A stretch of 64,000 nt of DNA from NCBI GenBank assembly GCA_028709465.1, contig JAQVWY010000002.1, forward strand, positions 16,589 through 80,588, written 5' to 3'. Of this stretch, positions 37,430 to 45,994 are shown one piece after another. This DNA is from Tissierellia bacterium. GTDB lineage: Bacteria > Bacillota > Clostridia > Tissierellales > Sedimentibacteraceae. Positions within the stretch are counted from its first letter, which is position 1. Each line of letters begins with the position of its first letter. Below the pieces are notes generated by a model. That model saw nothing but the letters and a program-made list of their open reading frames with translations. It made no database searches and was not told where the DNA came from. Position numbers and translations under genes: made by a program.

Positions 37430-37482
37430 TTGACCTACCATCCATTTTTTCTGCTCCTTGCGTCGCAAAAAGATGGGGTTAG
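37430..37482. repeat. Hairpin repeat related to the 115-bp units
   Basis: TGACCTA...TAGGTCA ends enclose CCATTTTTT and AAAAAGATGG arms around the loop GCTCCTTGCGTCGC (37453-37466). The loop is the exact complement of GCGACGCAAGGAGC at 26964-26977, but the stems differ. Confidence 0.85.
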
Positions 37483-37491
37483 GTCATAAAA

Positions 37492-37517
37492 AGAAGAAGT
37501 CATTTCTGACTTCTTCT
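37492..37517 (-). terminator. Terminator of the small gene at 37522
   Basis: AGAAGAAGTCA / TGACTTCTTCT, a perfect 11-bp stem with loop TTTC, followed on the minus strand by CTTTTTATG. Confidence 0.8.
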
Positions 37518-37521
37518 AAAC

Positions 37522-37785
37522 TTACCTTTTTACATTATGAAAGTTTACTCCTAATATAGGGCCAAACTGAGATGGTTTATTATTAACAATTTTTTTATCT
37601 TGTATTTTAGTATTTTCTCTTTGGATAATACTATTATTATCAAGATTTTCTGAAATAATTTCATGCAATCTTGATTGACCATCTTTTCTTATTTTGATTT
37701 CATTTAATTTACTTTTAGTTATTAAATTTGGTGCAGTGTCACCTGAGTTACTGTTATCGTAGTCCAAAGCAACCAGTCCCTTCAA
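37522..37785 (-). CDS. Small protein, unknown
   Basis: Up to 87 residues. There is no ATG; TTG 37785 and TTG 37767 are the available starts, and the second has AAGGGA at a plausible distance. The protein is polar (IKIRKDGQSRLHEIISENL near the middle, NNKPSQFGPILGV near the end). No family recognised. A strong terminator sits 5 bp after its stop, which supports a real gene. Confidence 0.45.
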   Translation of the reverse strand: MKGLVALDYDNSNSGDTAPNLITKSKLNEIKIRKDGQSRLHEIISENLDNNSIIQRENTKIQDKKIVNNKPSQFGPILGVNFHNVKR

Positions 37786-37960
37786 AATAATTCTTTCAAA
37801 TGTATTTCATGTAAGTAATATTATAATTGCCATTATAAAAATAAATATTCATAAGGACATAAAAAGTTTTTAACAGTTATTAACAATTTAAATTAATTCA
37901 TGTTTAAGATTTAAAATTAATAACAAATTTAGACTAAAATAAGCAGAATTAGCTCTAATA

Positions 37961-38031
37961 AAGATGTTTTATTGTAATTATTAATCAAAAAAGATATTTT
38001 TATTGTAATTATTAATCAAAAAAGGTATAAT
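37961..38031 (+). promoter_or_regulatory. mltG promoter region with a duplicated 30-bp segment
   Basis: ATTGTAATTATTAATCAAAA occurs at 37971-37990 and again at 38002-38021. The second copy supplies TTGTAA (38003-38008), which with TATAAT 38026-38031 and a 17-bp spacer makes a good promoter 43 bp before mltG. Confidence 0.6.
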
Positions 38032-38074
38032 AATAATTGTTTTAAGAGTATATATTAACTCATTTGGAGGATAT

Positions 38075-39106
38075 ATGATAAAAAAACTTGTTGTTTTTAT
38101 TATAGTACTAATGATCTTAGGTATTGGCGGTTTTTTTTATGTAGATAATTATATTGATAAATCTTTACAACCAGTTGATCCTAATGATGATGATAAAATA
38201 ATAGTTGAAATACCAGAAGGAAGTTCAACAAATGATATTGCTGAAATTCTCTATGAGAATGACTTAATAAATGATACAAAGGTATTTATATACTATGCAA
38301 AGAAAACAATGGCTGACAATAATTTAAGAGCGGGAATTTATACCTTATCGAAGAACATGCATACAAATGAAATAATTGTTGAGTTAGTTTATGGTGGTTC
38401 ATCAGGTAATACTGCAAACATAACTATTATTGAAGGATTAACCCTTGAAGAAACAGCCAAATCTATAGGAGATCAATTAGGATTAAGTTATGATAAATTA
38501 GTTAGCTTGATGGAAGATGCAGAAAGATTTAGAAATGAATATCAATTCTTAAGGGACAATCCAAATATTAAAAGCTTACAGGGATACTTAATGCCTGAAA
38601 CATACAATGTATATGTCAATTCTGATGAAGAGACGATAGTAAAAATGCTTTTACAATATTTTGATGATTTCTATAAATCAGAAATGTTAAGTTTAATTGA
38701 AAAATCAGCTCTTAATATTGAAGAAGTAGTAATTTTAGCTAGTATTGTTGAAAAAGAAGCAGTATTAGATGAAGAAAGAGATGATGTTGCTGCTACATTT
38801 TTAAATCGATTAGACATAAATATGAAACTTCAATCTTGTGCAACAGTTAATTATGCTCAAGGAGTTTGGAAGGAAAGATTATCACTTGATGATATTGCTA
38901 TTGACTCACCATATAACACATATGTTTATGAAGGATTACCTCCTACTCCAATTAACTCACCAGGCAAATTGTCTATTATGGCTGTATTAGAACCTGCAGA
39001 TGTAGATTATTTGTTTTTTGTAGCTAAAAGTGATGGGTCTGGATCGCATTATTTTTCAAATAACTATGATGATCATATAAAGGCAGCAAATGAATATTTA
39101 AATTAA
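38075..39106 (+). CDS. mltG: Endolytic peptidoglycan transglycosylase MltG
   Basis: 343 residues from ATG 38075 behind GGAGGATAT. One N-terminal TM helix (about 3-23), a LysM-like segment (45-110: VEIPEGSSTNDIAEIL), and the YceG catalytic domain with LQGYLMPETYNV, ILASIVEKEAV (catalytic Glu), YNTYVYEGLPPTPINSPG and FVAKSDGSGSHYFS. MltG cuts nascent glycan strands and sets their length. It begins the conserved yrrL-yrrM-yrrO-type block. Confidence 0.95.
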   Translation: MIKKLVVFIIVLMILGIGGFFYVDNYIDKSLQPVDPNDDDKIIVEIPEGSSTNDIAEILYENDLINDTKVFIYYAKKTMADNNLRAGIYTLSKNMHTNEIIVELVYGGSSGNTANITIIEGLTLEETAKSIGDQLGLSYDKLVSLMEDAERFRNEYQFLRDNPNIKSLQGYLMPETYNVYVNSDEETIVKMLLQYFDDFYKSEMLSLIEKSALNIEEVVILASIVEKEAVLDEERDDVAATFLNRLDINMKLQSCATVNYAQGVWKERLSLDDIAIDSPYNTYVYEGLPPTPINSPGKLSIMAVLEPADVDYLFFVAKSDGSGSHYFSNNYDDHIKAANEYLN

Positions 39107-39121
39107 TAAGGAATATAAAAA

Positions 39122-39766
39122 ATGGACAATATTAATAGAGAATATATAGATGTATATATTAACAGTTTAATTAATGATGAAGATAAAAAGTTAGAAGAAT
39201 TTCGAAAAAAATGTGAAGAAAGGCAACTGCCTATTATTCATAAAGAAGTAGGACAATTCATTAAATTAATCATTAATAGTATTAATGCTAATAATATAAT
39301 TGAAGTAGGTGCTAATGTAGGATATTCTTCAATATTCATGAGTGAAGTCATGAATCGTCAAGGCAAAGTTGTGACAATAGAAAGAAATGAAAAATTTTAC
39401 TTAGAAGCTTTAGAAAATATTAAATCATTTAATCTTGAAAAAAATATAGAAGTATATTTTGGAGATGCCATAGATATATTAGATAATATTAATGGAAGTT
39501 TTGAAATGGCTTTTATTGATGCAGCTAAAAGTTATTATGAAACATTTTTTAATAAATGTGCACTTAAGATGAAATCTGGAGGAATTATTATTTCAGATAA
39601 TGTATTATATCAAGGTATGATAGCAACAGATGATTTAGTTATAAGACGCAAAAAAACATTAGTAAGGCACATGAGAGAATTTTTAGAATATATTTCTCAT
39701 GATGATAGATATATTACTTCTGTTTTGCCCTTAGGTGATGGATTAGCAATTACTTTAATAAAGTAA
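39122..39766 (+). CDS. trmR: O-methyltransferase, TrmR (YrrM) type
   Basis: 214 residues from ATG 39122, 15 bp after mltG. SAM-dependent class I fold: IIEVGANVGYSSIFMSE (SAM site), VVTIERNEKFY, FEMAFIDAAKSYYETFF and IISDNVLYQGMI. In Bacillus TrmR methylates 5-hydroxyuridine at tRNA position 34 to 5-methoxyuridine. Position between mltG and a U32 hydroxylation protein supports that name over a generic catechol methyltransferase. Confidence 0.88.
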   Translation: MDNINREYIDVYINSLINDEDKKLEEFRKKCEERQLPIIHKEVGQFIKLIINSINANNIIEVGANVGYSSIFMSEVMNRQGKVVTIERNEKFYLEALENIKSFNLEKNIEVYFGDAIDILDNINGSFEMAFIDAAKSYYETFFNKCALKMKSGGIIISDNVLYQGMIATDDLVIRRKKTLVRHMREFLEYISHDDRYITSVLPLGDGLAITLIK

Positions 39767-39807
39767 TAATTATATTCAGTTTATAAAATTTGATTTAAGG
39801 AGAAAGT

Positions 39808-41031
39808 ATGTTACCAAAGTTATTAGCACCAGCCGGAAATATGGATAAATTAATTATGGCCGTTAAATATGGTGCAGATGAAATATATTTTGCTGGCAAA
39901 ACTATGGGCATGAGAGCCGGCAGTAAAAATTTTTCTAATAAGGATTTAGAAAATGGAGTAGAGTATTGCCATAAACATGGCAGGAAATCAAATATTACAG
40001 TAAATATTACACCCCATAATGATGATTTAAAAGGATTTGAAGATTATATACGATATTTGGAGAAAATTGGCACAGATGCTTTGATAGTTGCTGATCCAGG
40101 TGTTATTGAAATTATTAAACAAACCGCACCTGAAATGCGAATTCATTTAAGCACTCAAGCAAATACAACTAACTATTACTCTGCAAACTTCTGGTATAAG
40201 CAAGGAGTTAATCGTATAGTATTAGCAAGAGAGCTTACCTTTATAGAAATTGAAGAGATAATAAAAAATTCGCCTAAAGATTTAGAATTTGAAACATTTG
40301 TTCATGGAGCAATGTGTATGTCTCATTCTGGTAGATGTTTATTAAGTAGTTTTATGACTGGAAGACATTCTAACAAAGGGGATTGTGCTCAACCATGCAG
40401 ATGGAAATATCATGTTGTAGAAGAAAAGAGACCTGGTGAATATTACCCAATAGTTGAGAATGATGAAGGGACATTTATATTTAACTCAAAGGATATGTGT
40501 TTAGTTGAACACATGCAAAGATTTGTTGATTTAGGAGTTAAAGCTGTTAAAATTGAAGGGAGAATGAAAAGTGAGTATTATACTGCTATTGCTGTAAGAT
40601 CATATAGAAATGCATTAGATGAAACATTAATTCCCCAAGAACAAAGAAATACACAGTACTGGAAAGAAGAGCTTGAAAAAGCGTCACACAGAGATTTTAC
40701 TTATGGATTTTATTTTGGAAATCCATATAAGGATGGGCAATTATATACATCAAGCAGCTATATAAGGACGTATGATGTAGTAGGAATTATAAAATCTTAT
40801 AATAAAGATACTAATACAGCTATAGTTGAACAAAGAAATAAATTTAGCGAAGGAGACATCCTTGAATGCTTTGGTCCTAAAGGAAAGCATTTTGAAGTAA
40901 AAGCTATAAATATAAGAGATGAAAAGGGTAATAAAATTGAATCAGCTCCTCATGCACAGCAAATTGTTCAAATAGATGTTTTGGCTGAGGTTGAACCATA
41001 TTATATATTAAGAAAAAAGGTTGAAGAATAA
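39808..41031 (+). CDS. U32 family protein, probable tRNA wobble uridine hydroxylation (TrhP)
   Basis: 407 residues from ATG 39808 behind AAGGAGAAA. U32 signature: LLAPAGNMDKL at the start, FVHGAMCMSHSGRC near 167, KGDCAQPCRWKY near 193, then MCLVEHM and GRMKSEYY. Members are not proteases but act with prephenate-linked or iron-sulfur chemistry to hydroxylate tRNA uridine 34 or 23S rRNA. Length and neighbours match TrhP2/YrrO; the smaller YrrN partner is missing. It would supply the substrate for trmR. Confidence 0.85.
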   Translation: MLPKLLAPAGNMDKLIMAVKYGADEIYFAGKTMGMRAGSKNFSNKDLENGVEYCHKHGRKSNITVNITPHNDDLKGFEDYIRYLEKIGTDALIVADPGVIEIIKQTAPEMRIHLSTQANTTNYYSANFWYKQGVNRIVLARELTFIEIEEIIKNSPKDLEFETFVHGAMCMSHSGRCLLSSFMTGRHSNKGDCAQPCRWKYHVVEEKRPGEYYPIVENDEGTFIFNSKDMCLVEHMQRFVDLGVKAVKIEGRMKSEYYTAIAVRSYRNALDETLIPQEQRNTQYWKEELEKASHRDFTYGFYFGNPYKDGQLYTSSSYIRTYDVVGIIKSYNKDTNTAIVEQRNKFSEGDILECFGPKGKHFEVKAINIRDEKGNKIESAPHAQQIVQIDVLAEVEPYYILRKKVEE

Positions 41032-41040
41032 TATAACAAT

Positions 41041-41088
41041 AAGAAACCCACTACTGGCAATAAGTGATTGCTGTAAAGTGGGTTTCTT
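41041..41088 (+). terminator. Terminator of the mltG-trmR-U32 operon
   Basis: AAGAAACCCAC / GTGGGTTTCTT stem, with an inner GGCAAT / ATTGCT hairpin. It lies 9 bp after the U32 stop. Confidence 0.8.
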
Positions 41089-41125
41089 AAGTAATAGGAG
41101 GAAGTTAATTGTATGGTTGTTAGTA

Positions 41126-41827
41126 TTATCTACCTACATTTGCTACTAATGCATCATATAACTTTTTTAATGCCTTCTTTTCAATTCTAGAAACATACGA
41201 TCTAGAAATTCCAAGAAGTTTGGCTATTTCTCTTTGCGTTTTATGTTCTTTATTTCTTATACCATATCTTAATTCGATTATTGTTTTTTCTCTTTTTTGA
41301 AGAACTTTATCTAGAATTTCATCCAATGCTTTGATTTTTTCTTCTTTATCTAATCTACTTACAATTTCTTCGCCTTCGTATTTAATTATATCTATTAGGT
41401 AAATATTGTTTCCCTCTTTATCAGTTCCCAAAGGTCCTTGTAGAGAAACCTCTTTTTTAAGCTTTTTGTCACTGCGTATAGTCATTAATACTTCATTGTC
41501 TATACATTTTGCGGCATACGTTGCCAGCCTTATTCCTTTGCTATTATCAAATGTAGATACGGCCTTAATAAGTCCAATTGTACCTATAGATATTAAATCT
41601 TCCTGATCGATACCTACTGTTTTATATTTTTTAATAACATGGGCTACTAATCTGAGATTTCTTTCTATAAGCGTATTCCTAGCATCCATATCTCCTATAT
41701 TTGCTTTTTCAATAAGTTCAAATTCTTCTTCCTTGTTTAATGGTAGCGGAAAGGAGCTACCATTAGTTATGTATCCAAAGACAAAAATTGTAAAGGGAAA
41801 TAATATTTGTAATAAGTCTTCTACCAA
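41126..41827 (-). CDS. sigK: Sporulation sigma factor K
   Basis: 233 residues from TTG 41827, chosen because GGGGGTG lies about 7 nt upstream; a TTG at 41842 overlaps that site. The hydrophobic N terminus MVEDLLQILFPFTIFVFGY corresponds to the pro-sequence of pro-sigma-K, cleaved by SpoIVFB. Sigma-70 regions follow: NLRLVAHVIKKY (2.1), DLISIGTIGLIKAVSTFD (2.2-2.4), and REIAKLLGISRSYVSRIEKKA (4.2). The gene is uninterrupted, so no skin excision is needed. It directs late mother-cell gene expression. Confidence 0.95.
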   Translation of the reverse strand: MVEDLLQILFPFTIFVFGYITNGSSFPLPLNKEEEFELIEKANIGDMDARNTLIERNLRLVAHVIKKYKTVGIDQEDLISIGTIGLIKAVSTFDNSKGIRLATYAAKCIDNEVLMTIRSDKKLKKEVSLQGPLGTDKEGNNIYLIDIIKYEGEEIVSRLDKEEKIKALDEILDKVLQKREKTIIELRYGIRNKEHKTQREIAKLLGISRSYVSRIEKKALKKLYDALVANVGR

Positions 41828-41970
41828 AAAAAACACCCCCAAAGTATTTTACATTATATGCAGGAATTTAATAAAAGTGTATGTACATATTATTAAATTT
41901 TATTGAATTTTGAGGGCTTGTATTGTTTTTATTATTCTAAAATGCAGACAAGCTGCATTTTAGAAATACT

Positions 41971-42510
41971 TTATTCTGTTTCTTCTGTTGGTTTAGTACC
42001 ATTCATATTTTCCAAGCAGCCCATTGCCCTAGCTAATTCCATTAATTGTTGACAATTCATAGGAATTACTGGGCTCATCATGTTATTTAAATTATTTTGC
42101 GGCATATTAGGCATAGCTGGAAGTGCTGGCATATCTCCATCAGGCAAAAATTCTTCAGGAATTTCTGGTAATTCAGGCATTTGGCTATCTGGAATAAATG
42201 GCATTCCAGGCATATCCATTGGAGGAATGAGAGGCATTCCAGGCATATTTGGATTCATTATAGGCATTCCAGGCATATTTGGATTCATATAAGGCATCCC
42301 GGGCATGTTTGGGTTCATATAAGGCATTCCAGGCATGTTTGGGTTCATATTGGGCATACCATTATGCATATTTTGCATGTTAGGCAACTCATCTATATAT
42401 GGCATTCCATTAATGCAAGTCATACCCATTACAGGGATTTGCATATTTTCATAACCATAAGGGTTATATTGGTACTTATTGTTATTATAAAAACCTTTTG
42501 AATAATTCAT
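41971..42510 (-). CDS. Met/Pro/Asn-rich repeat protein, possibly spore coat
   Basis: 179 residues from ATG 42510, behind TTGGAGGAT. Residues 50-100 are tandem decapeptides MNPNMPGMPY (five copies with small changes), and MPxMP-type pairs continue to about 140. The N terminus is Asn/Tyr-rich (GFYNNNKYQYNPYGYEN). No catalytic motif. Composition and the neighbouring sigK suggest a structural spore-surface protein; this is inference. The DNA repeats (about 30 bp) can expand or contract by slippage. Confidence 0.65.
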   Translation of the reverse strand: MNYSKGFYNNNKYQYNPYGYENMQIPVMGMTCINGMPYIDELPNMQNMHNGMPNMNPNMPGMPYMNPNMPGMPYMNPNMPGMPIMNPNMPGMPLIPPMDMPGMPFIPDSQMPELPEIPEEFLPDGDMPALPAMPNMPQNNLNNMMSPVIPMNCQQLMELARAMGCLENMNGTKPTEETE

Positions 42511-42672
42511 TTATTATCCTCCAAACTTATTTGATATCAACTTATACCATTAATATACGTAGCAAAATGATATTAGTGAATTAAAAATTAAAAAATGTTT
42601 CTTTACTATTTTCTTGACTTCCAGTACAATATATATGTAAAATTCAAAAGATTAGCAATGGAGGGAAATTAA

Positions 42673-43521
42673 TTGCTTTTAACAAGTTTGCATACTCATA
42701 CTAATTATTGTGATGGAAAATATAGTGCAGAGGATATGATATTAGCTGCAATTAAATATAATATGACGTCTATAGGCATATCAACTCATGGACCAACACC
42801 TTTCATATCGGATTGGAATATTAAAAAAGAAAATATTAATAAATATATTAATGAAATAAACTTTTTAAAGGAAAAATATAAAGATTCAATAGATGTTTAT
42901 CTAGGGATGGAGCTTGATTATATTCCTAATATAGGGTTTGACGATACTTCAAAATGGCTTATGGATAAATTAGACTATTACATAGGTTCATTACATTATC
43001 TAGGTAAATTTAATAATGGAATCATGTGGACTGTTGACTATAATATTGTGGAACTATTGCAAGGGATAAATGAAGGATTCGACGGAGATACAAGGCTTGC
43101 TGTAGAAACATACTATTCTTATATTGGAGAAATGGCAGAAAAATATGAACCTCCAATAATTGGTCATTTGGATCTAATAAAGAAAAATAATAAAAATAAT
43201 ATATTATTTGATGAAAGTGAAGAGTGGTACATAAGAGCTGTAGAAGATTGCTTAAATATTATTAAAAATACTTCTTCTATAATTGAAATTAATACTGGAG
43301 GAATTGCAAGAGGATATATTGAAGAGCAATATCCATCAACATTTATCCTAAAAATGATAAAAAGCAAAAATATTCCAATAATTATTAATTCTGATGCACA
43401 TACTATAGATGGGCTTTTATGTAATTATGACGAAATGTATAATCTTATTAATGATAATAAATTTAATAAAATCTCATATTTATCTAATGATGGTTGGAAG
43501 GAAAAATTATTAAGTATTTAA
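42673..43521 (+). CDS. PHP-domain histidinol-phosphatase (HisJ/HisK type)
   Basis: 282 residues from TTG 42673, behind GGAGGGAAA. PHP metal motifs: SLHTHTNYCDGKYS, ISTHGPTP, GMELDYIP, GSLHYLG, IIGHLDLIK and INSDAHTID. This is the HisJ/HisK-type histidinol-phosphate phosphatase layout. No histidine genes are nearby, so other phosphoester substrates remain possible. Confidence 0.85.
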   Translation: MLLTSLHTHTNYCDGKYSAEDMILAAIKYNMTSIGISTHGPTPFISDWNIKKENINKYINEINFLKEKYKDSIDVYLGMELDYIPNIGFDDTSKWLMDKLDYYIGSLHYLGKFNNGIMWTVDYNIVELLQGINEGFDGDTRLAVETYYSYIGEMAEKYEPPIIGHLDLIKKNNKNNILFDESEEWYIRAVEDCLNIIKNTSSIIEINTGGIARGYIEEQYPSTFILKMIKSKNIPIIINSDAHTIDGLLCNYDEMYNLINDNKFNKISYLSNDGWKEKLLSI

Positions 43522-43614
43522 TTACACAAAATATTATGATATAATAAATGATAGAATAAAATGAATATTAGCCAGGATATGTCTTAAAATAACAATTGAA
43601 TAGGAGATGTAATT

Positions 43615-44019
43615 ATGATAAATATTTTGCTGGTAACTCATGGAAACTTTGGAAAGGAGTTATTGAATAGCTCTGAATTAATAATTGGCAAATTAGAAGA
43701 TGCTGAATCTATTTCATTTCAGCTTGGAGAAAGTTTTGAACAGTTAACAGATATAGTCGAAAATACTATTGACAGGTTATTAGAATATGATAATGAGCTA
43801 ATTGTATTTACTGATATGTATGGCGGCAGTCCATTTAATGCTGTTTCTAGAGCTATGAAGACTAGAAACTTTTATCACATAACAGGAATTAATTTTCCAT
43901 TATTTATTGATATTGCTGTAAATAGAAATTCTTATAACATGGAAGAAATCGCAGAAAAAATAATAAAAAACGGTAAAAAAAGTATAGTTTATATGAATGA
44001 GAAATATTCAACGGATTAA
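43615..44019 (+). CDS. PTS mannose-family EIIA component
   Basis: 134 residues from ATG 43615 behind AGGAGATG. EIIA-Man fold: ILLVTHGNFGKELL with the phosphorylated histidine at residue 9, and FTDMYGGSPFNAVSRAM. It receives phosphate from HPr. First of three PTS genes in a row; no sugar catabolic gene accompanies them, so the substrate is unknown. Confidence 0.9.
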   Translation: MINILLVTHGNFGKELLNSSELIIGKLEDAESISFQLGESFEQLTDIVENTIDRLLEYDNELIVFTDMYGGSPFNAVSRAMKTRNFYHITGINFPLFIDIAVNRNSYNMEEIAEKIIKNGKKSIVYMNEKYSTD

Positions 44020-44051
44020 TATATTTCATATTATGTATTAGCGGAGGAAAA

Positions 44052-44516
44052 ATGAAAAATATTATATTGACAAGAATTGATGATAGATTGCTACATGGAC
44101 AAGTAATGGTATCATGGATTCCCTTACTTGAGATTAACGAAGTCATTATTATAGATGATGAATATGCAGCTGATGAGTTTATGTCTAATTTAATTGTAGA
44201 GTCATCACCTGTAAATCTAACTGTAAAGGTTTTATCTGTTAAGGATTCAGCAGAATATATATTATCAGGTAGTAATGATTCAAGAGTTTTATTAATTAGC
44301 AGAAGTGTTGAAAGTATAAATAATTTATTAGAAATGAAAGTTCCTATTCATAAAATAAATGTTGGAGGATTAGGATATTTAGAAGGAAGAAAGAAATATT
44401 ATAACTTTATACATATGAGTGATAATGAATTTAAATTATTAAAAGAAATAGCAGGTAAAGGAATATCAGTAGAAGTTCAAATGCTTCCAAAGGATAAGGT
44501 TACAACATTAAAGTAG
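44052..44516 (+). CDS. PTS mannose/sorbose-family EIIB component
   Basis: 154 residues from ATG 44052 behind GCGGAGGA. The signature LTRIDDRLLHGQVMVSW holds the phosphorylated histidine (residue 15). It passes phosphate from EIIA to the incoming sugar bound by IIC/IID. The stop is 7 bp before the next gene. Confidence 0.93.
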   Translation: MKNIILTRIDDRLLHGQVMVSWIPLLEINEVIIIDDEYAADEFMSNLIVESSPVNLTVKVLSVKDSAEYILSGSNDSRVLLISRSVESINNLLEMKVPIHKINVGGLGYLEGRKKYYNFIHMSDNEFKLLKEIAGKGISVEVQMLPKDKVTTLK

Positions 44517-44523
44517 GTGTTAA

Positions 44524-45984
44524 ATGACTGTATTAAGTTTTATATTAATTAGCTTATTGTATTTTTGGTGCAGCAGTACTGCTCTTTCCTTTGGTATTGG
44601 ATATTATACATTGTATAGACCAATTATTTCTGGTATGCTTGCTGGGTTAATATTAAAAGATATAATATTAGGTATGCTTGCAGGATCAATCGTTAATATT
44701 TTATACATAAATTTTGTTTCTACTGGAGGATCATTTAAGGGAGATCAGTGTTTAACAGCAATTATTGCAGCAATGGCTACAATATTATTTAAATTAAATC
44801 CTATTGAAGGCGCTGCATTTGCATATCCATTTGGTTATGTAGGTATTTTTATTTGGAAATATAGGCTTAATATTAATTCTATATTTGTTAAAAAATACAA
44901 TGAGAGGTACAAAAACAATTTAAATCCTAGCATATCCGTTTATAATGGGTTATTGCCACAAATATTGTTATATTTTATGAGTACATTGGTAATCATAGTT
45001 TCTTTGGGTATTATGTTATTACTAAAAGATTTAATGCTAATGTATCATGAAATACTAAAAAATTGTCTTTTTTTAGTTGGAGTATGCTTAATTAATATTT
45101 CAATAATTAGTGTTTTATATAATTTTAAAAATTTAAAGATAATTATTTTATTTTTTGCTATATTATTTATAACGCTGTTAACTGATATTAGTTCATACCT
45201 TGTAATGATAATATTATTCCTTATAATTTCTTATTTAAGTTTCAATGATTTTTGTTACATTGAAAAGCATAAGAAAAAAGACTTTATAATTTTAAATAAA
45301 AGAGATTTAGTTTATTCATGGTTTATATGGATGAATTTTTCCCATTCCTGCTATAATTATGAAAGGTTACAAGGTTTTGCCTTTGCTCATAGCATGAAAA
45401 ATATTATTAATAAACTATATAAAGATAATGAAACGAGAAAACGAAACATTAATAAGTATACTGAATTTTTTAATACAGAACCTAATATTGGAACGCCAAT
45501 TCACGGATTTATTATTTCATTAGAGGAAGAAAGATATATTGGTAAGGATACTGTAGATATAAGTTATATAAAAAAAGGAATGATGGGGATCGCTGCAGGG
45601 CTTGGAGATTCATTTACTCAAGTTGTTCTGGCACCTTTATTCATGTCAATAGCTTTAATTTTTTGTATTGATAGAAAATTTATCGGGATTATTTTTCCAG
45701 TATCATTATTAATTGCTGCAATACTATATATCTCTTATTCAGGATGGATGAGCGGCTATTACAATGGCAGAGAAGCTATGATTAAAAGAATAAACAAGAT
45801 AAAAAATAATAAAATAAAAAAGTATTTTCCGCTAATTTTTAGTGGAATATTAGGGGTGCTTATAGGCAAACTAATAATTCAAAATTATTTTTTATTAAAA
45901 CAAGATTTAATAAATGTAGGAATAGTTACTATAATAGCTTTTTTATATACTTTTATTAGGTTAAAAAGTAATGTAAAATCATGA
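44524..45984 (+). CDS. Fused PTS mannose-family EIIC-EIID membrane protein
   Basis: 486 residues from ATG 44524. Residues 1-240 are EIIC: several helices with GMLAGLILKDIILGMLAGS and STGGSFKGDQCLTAI. Residues 255-486 are EIID: DLVYSWFIWMNFSHSCYNYERLQGF, EFFNTEPNIGTPIHGFI, MMGIAAGLGDSFTQVVLAPL, and terminal helices. IIC and IID are usually separate genes; here the frame is continuous. With the EIIA and EIIB genes a complete permease is encoded. Confidence 0.9.
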   Translation: MTVLSFILISLLYFWCSSTALSFGIGYYTLYRPIISGMLAGLILKDIILGMLAGSIVNILYINFVSTGGSFKGDQCLTAIIAAMATILFKLNPIEGAAFAYPFGYVGIFIWKYRLNINSIFVKKYNERYKNNLNPSISVYNGLLPQILLYFMSTLVIIVSLGIMLLLKDLMLMYHEILKNCLFLVGVCLINISIISVLYNFKNLKIIILFFAILFITLLTDISSYLVMIILFLIISYLSFNDFCYIEKHKKKDFIILNKRDLVYSWFIWMNFSHSCYNYERLQGFAFAHSMKNIINKLYKDNETRKRNINKYTEFFNTEPNIGTPIHGFIISLEEERYIGKDTVDISYIKKGMMGIAAGLGDSFTQVVLAPLFMSIALIFCIDRKFIGIIFPVSLLIAAILYISYSGWMSGYYNGREAMIKRINKIKNNKIKKYFPLIFSGILGVLIGKLIIQNYFLLKQDLINVGIVTIIAFLYTFIRLKSNVKS

Positions 45985-45994
45985 GGAGATTAAT

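Noticed and set aside
41126..41842. skin element in sigK
   Set aside because: The frame is continuous through regions 2 and 4.
42080..42501. Two plus-strand open frames rich in Gly/Ile and His
   Set aside because: They mirror the decapeptide repeats of the minus-strand gene; no ribosome binding site.
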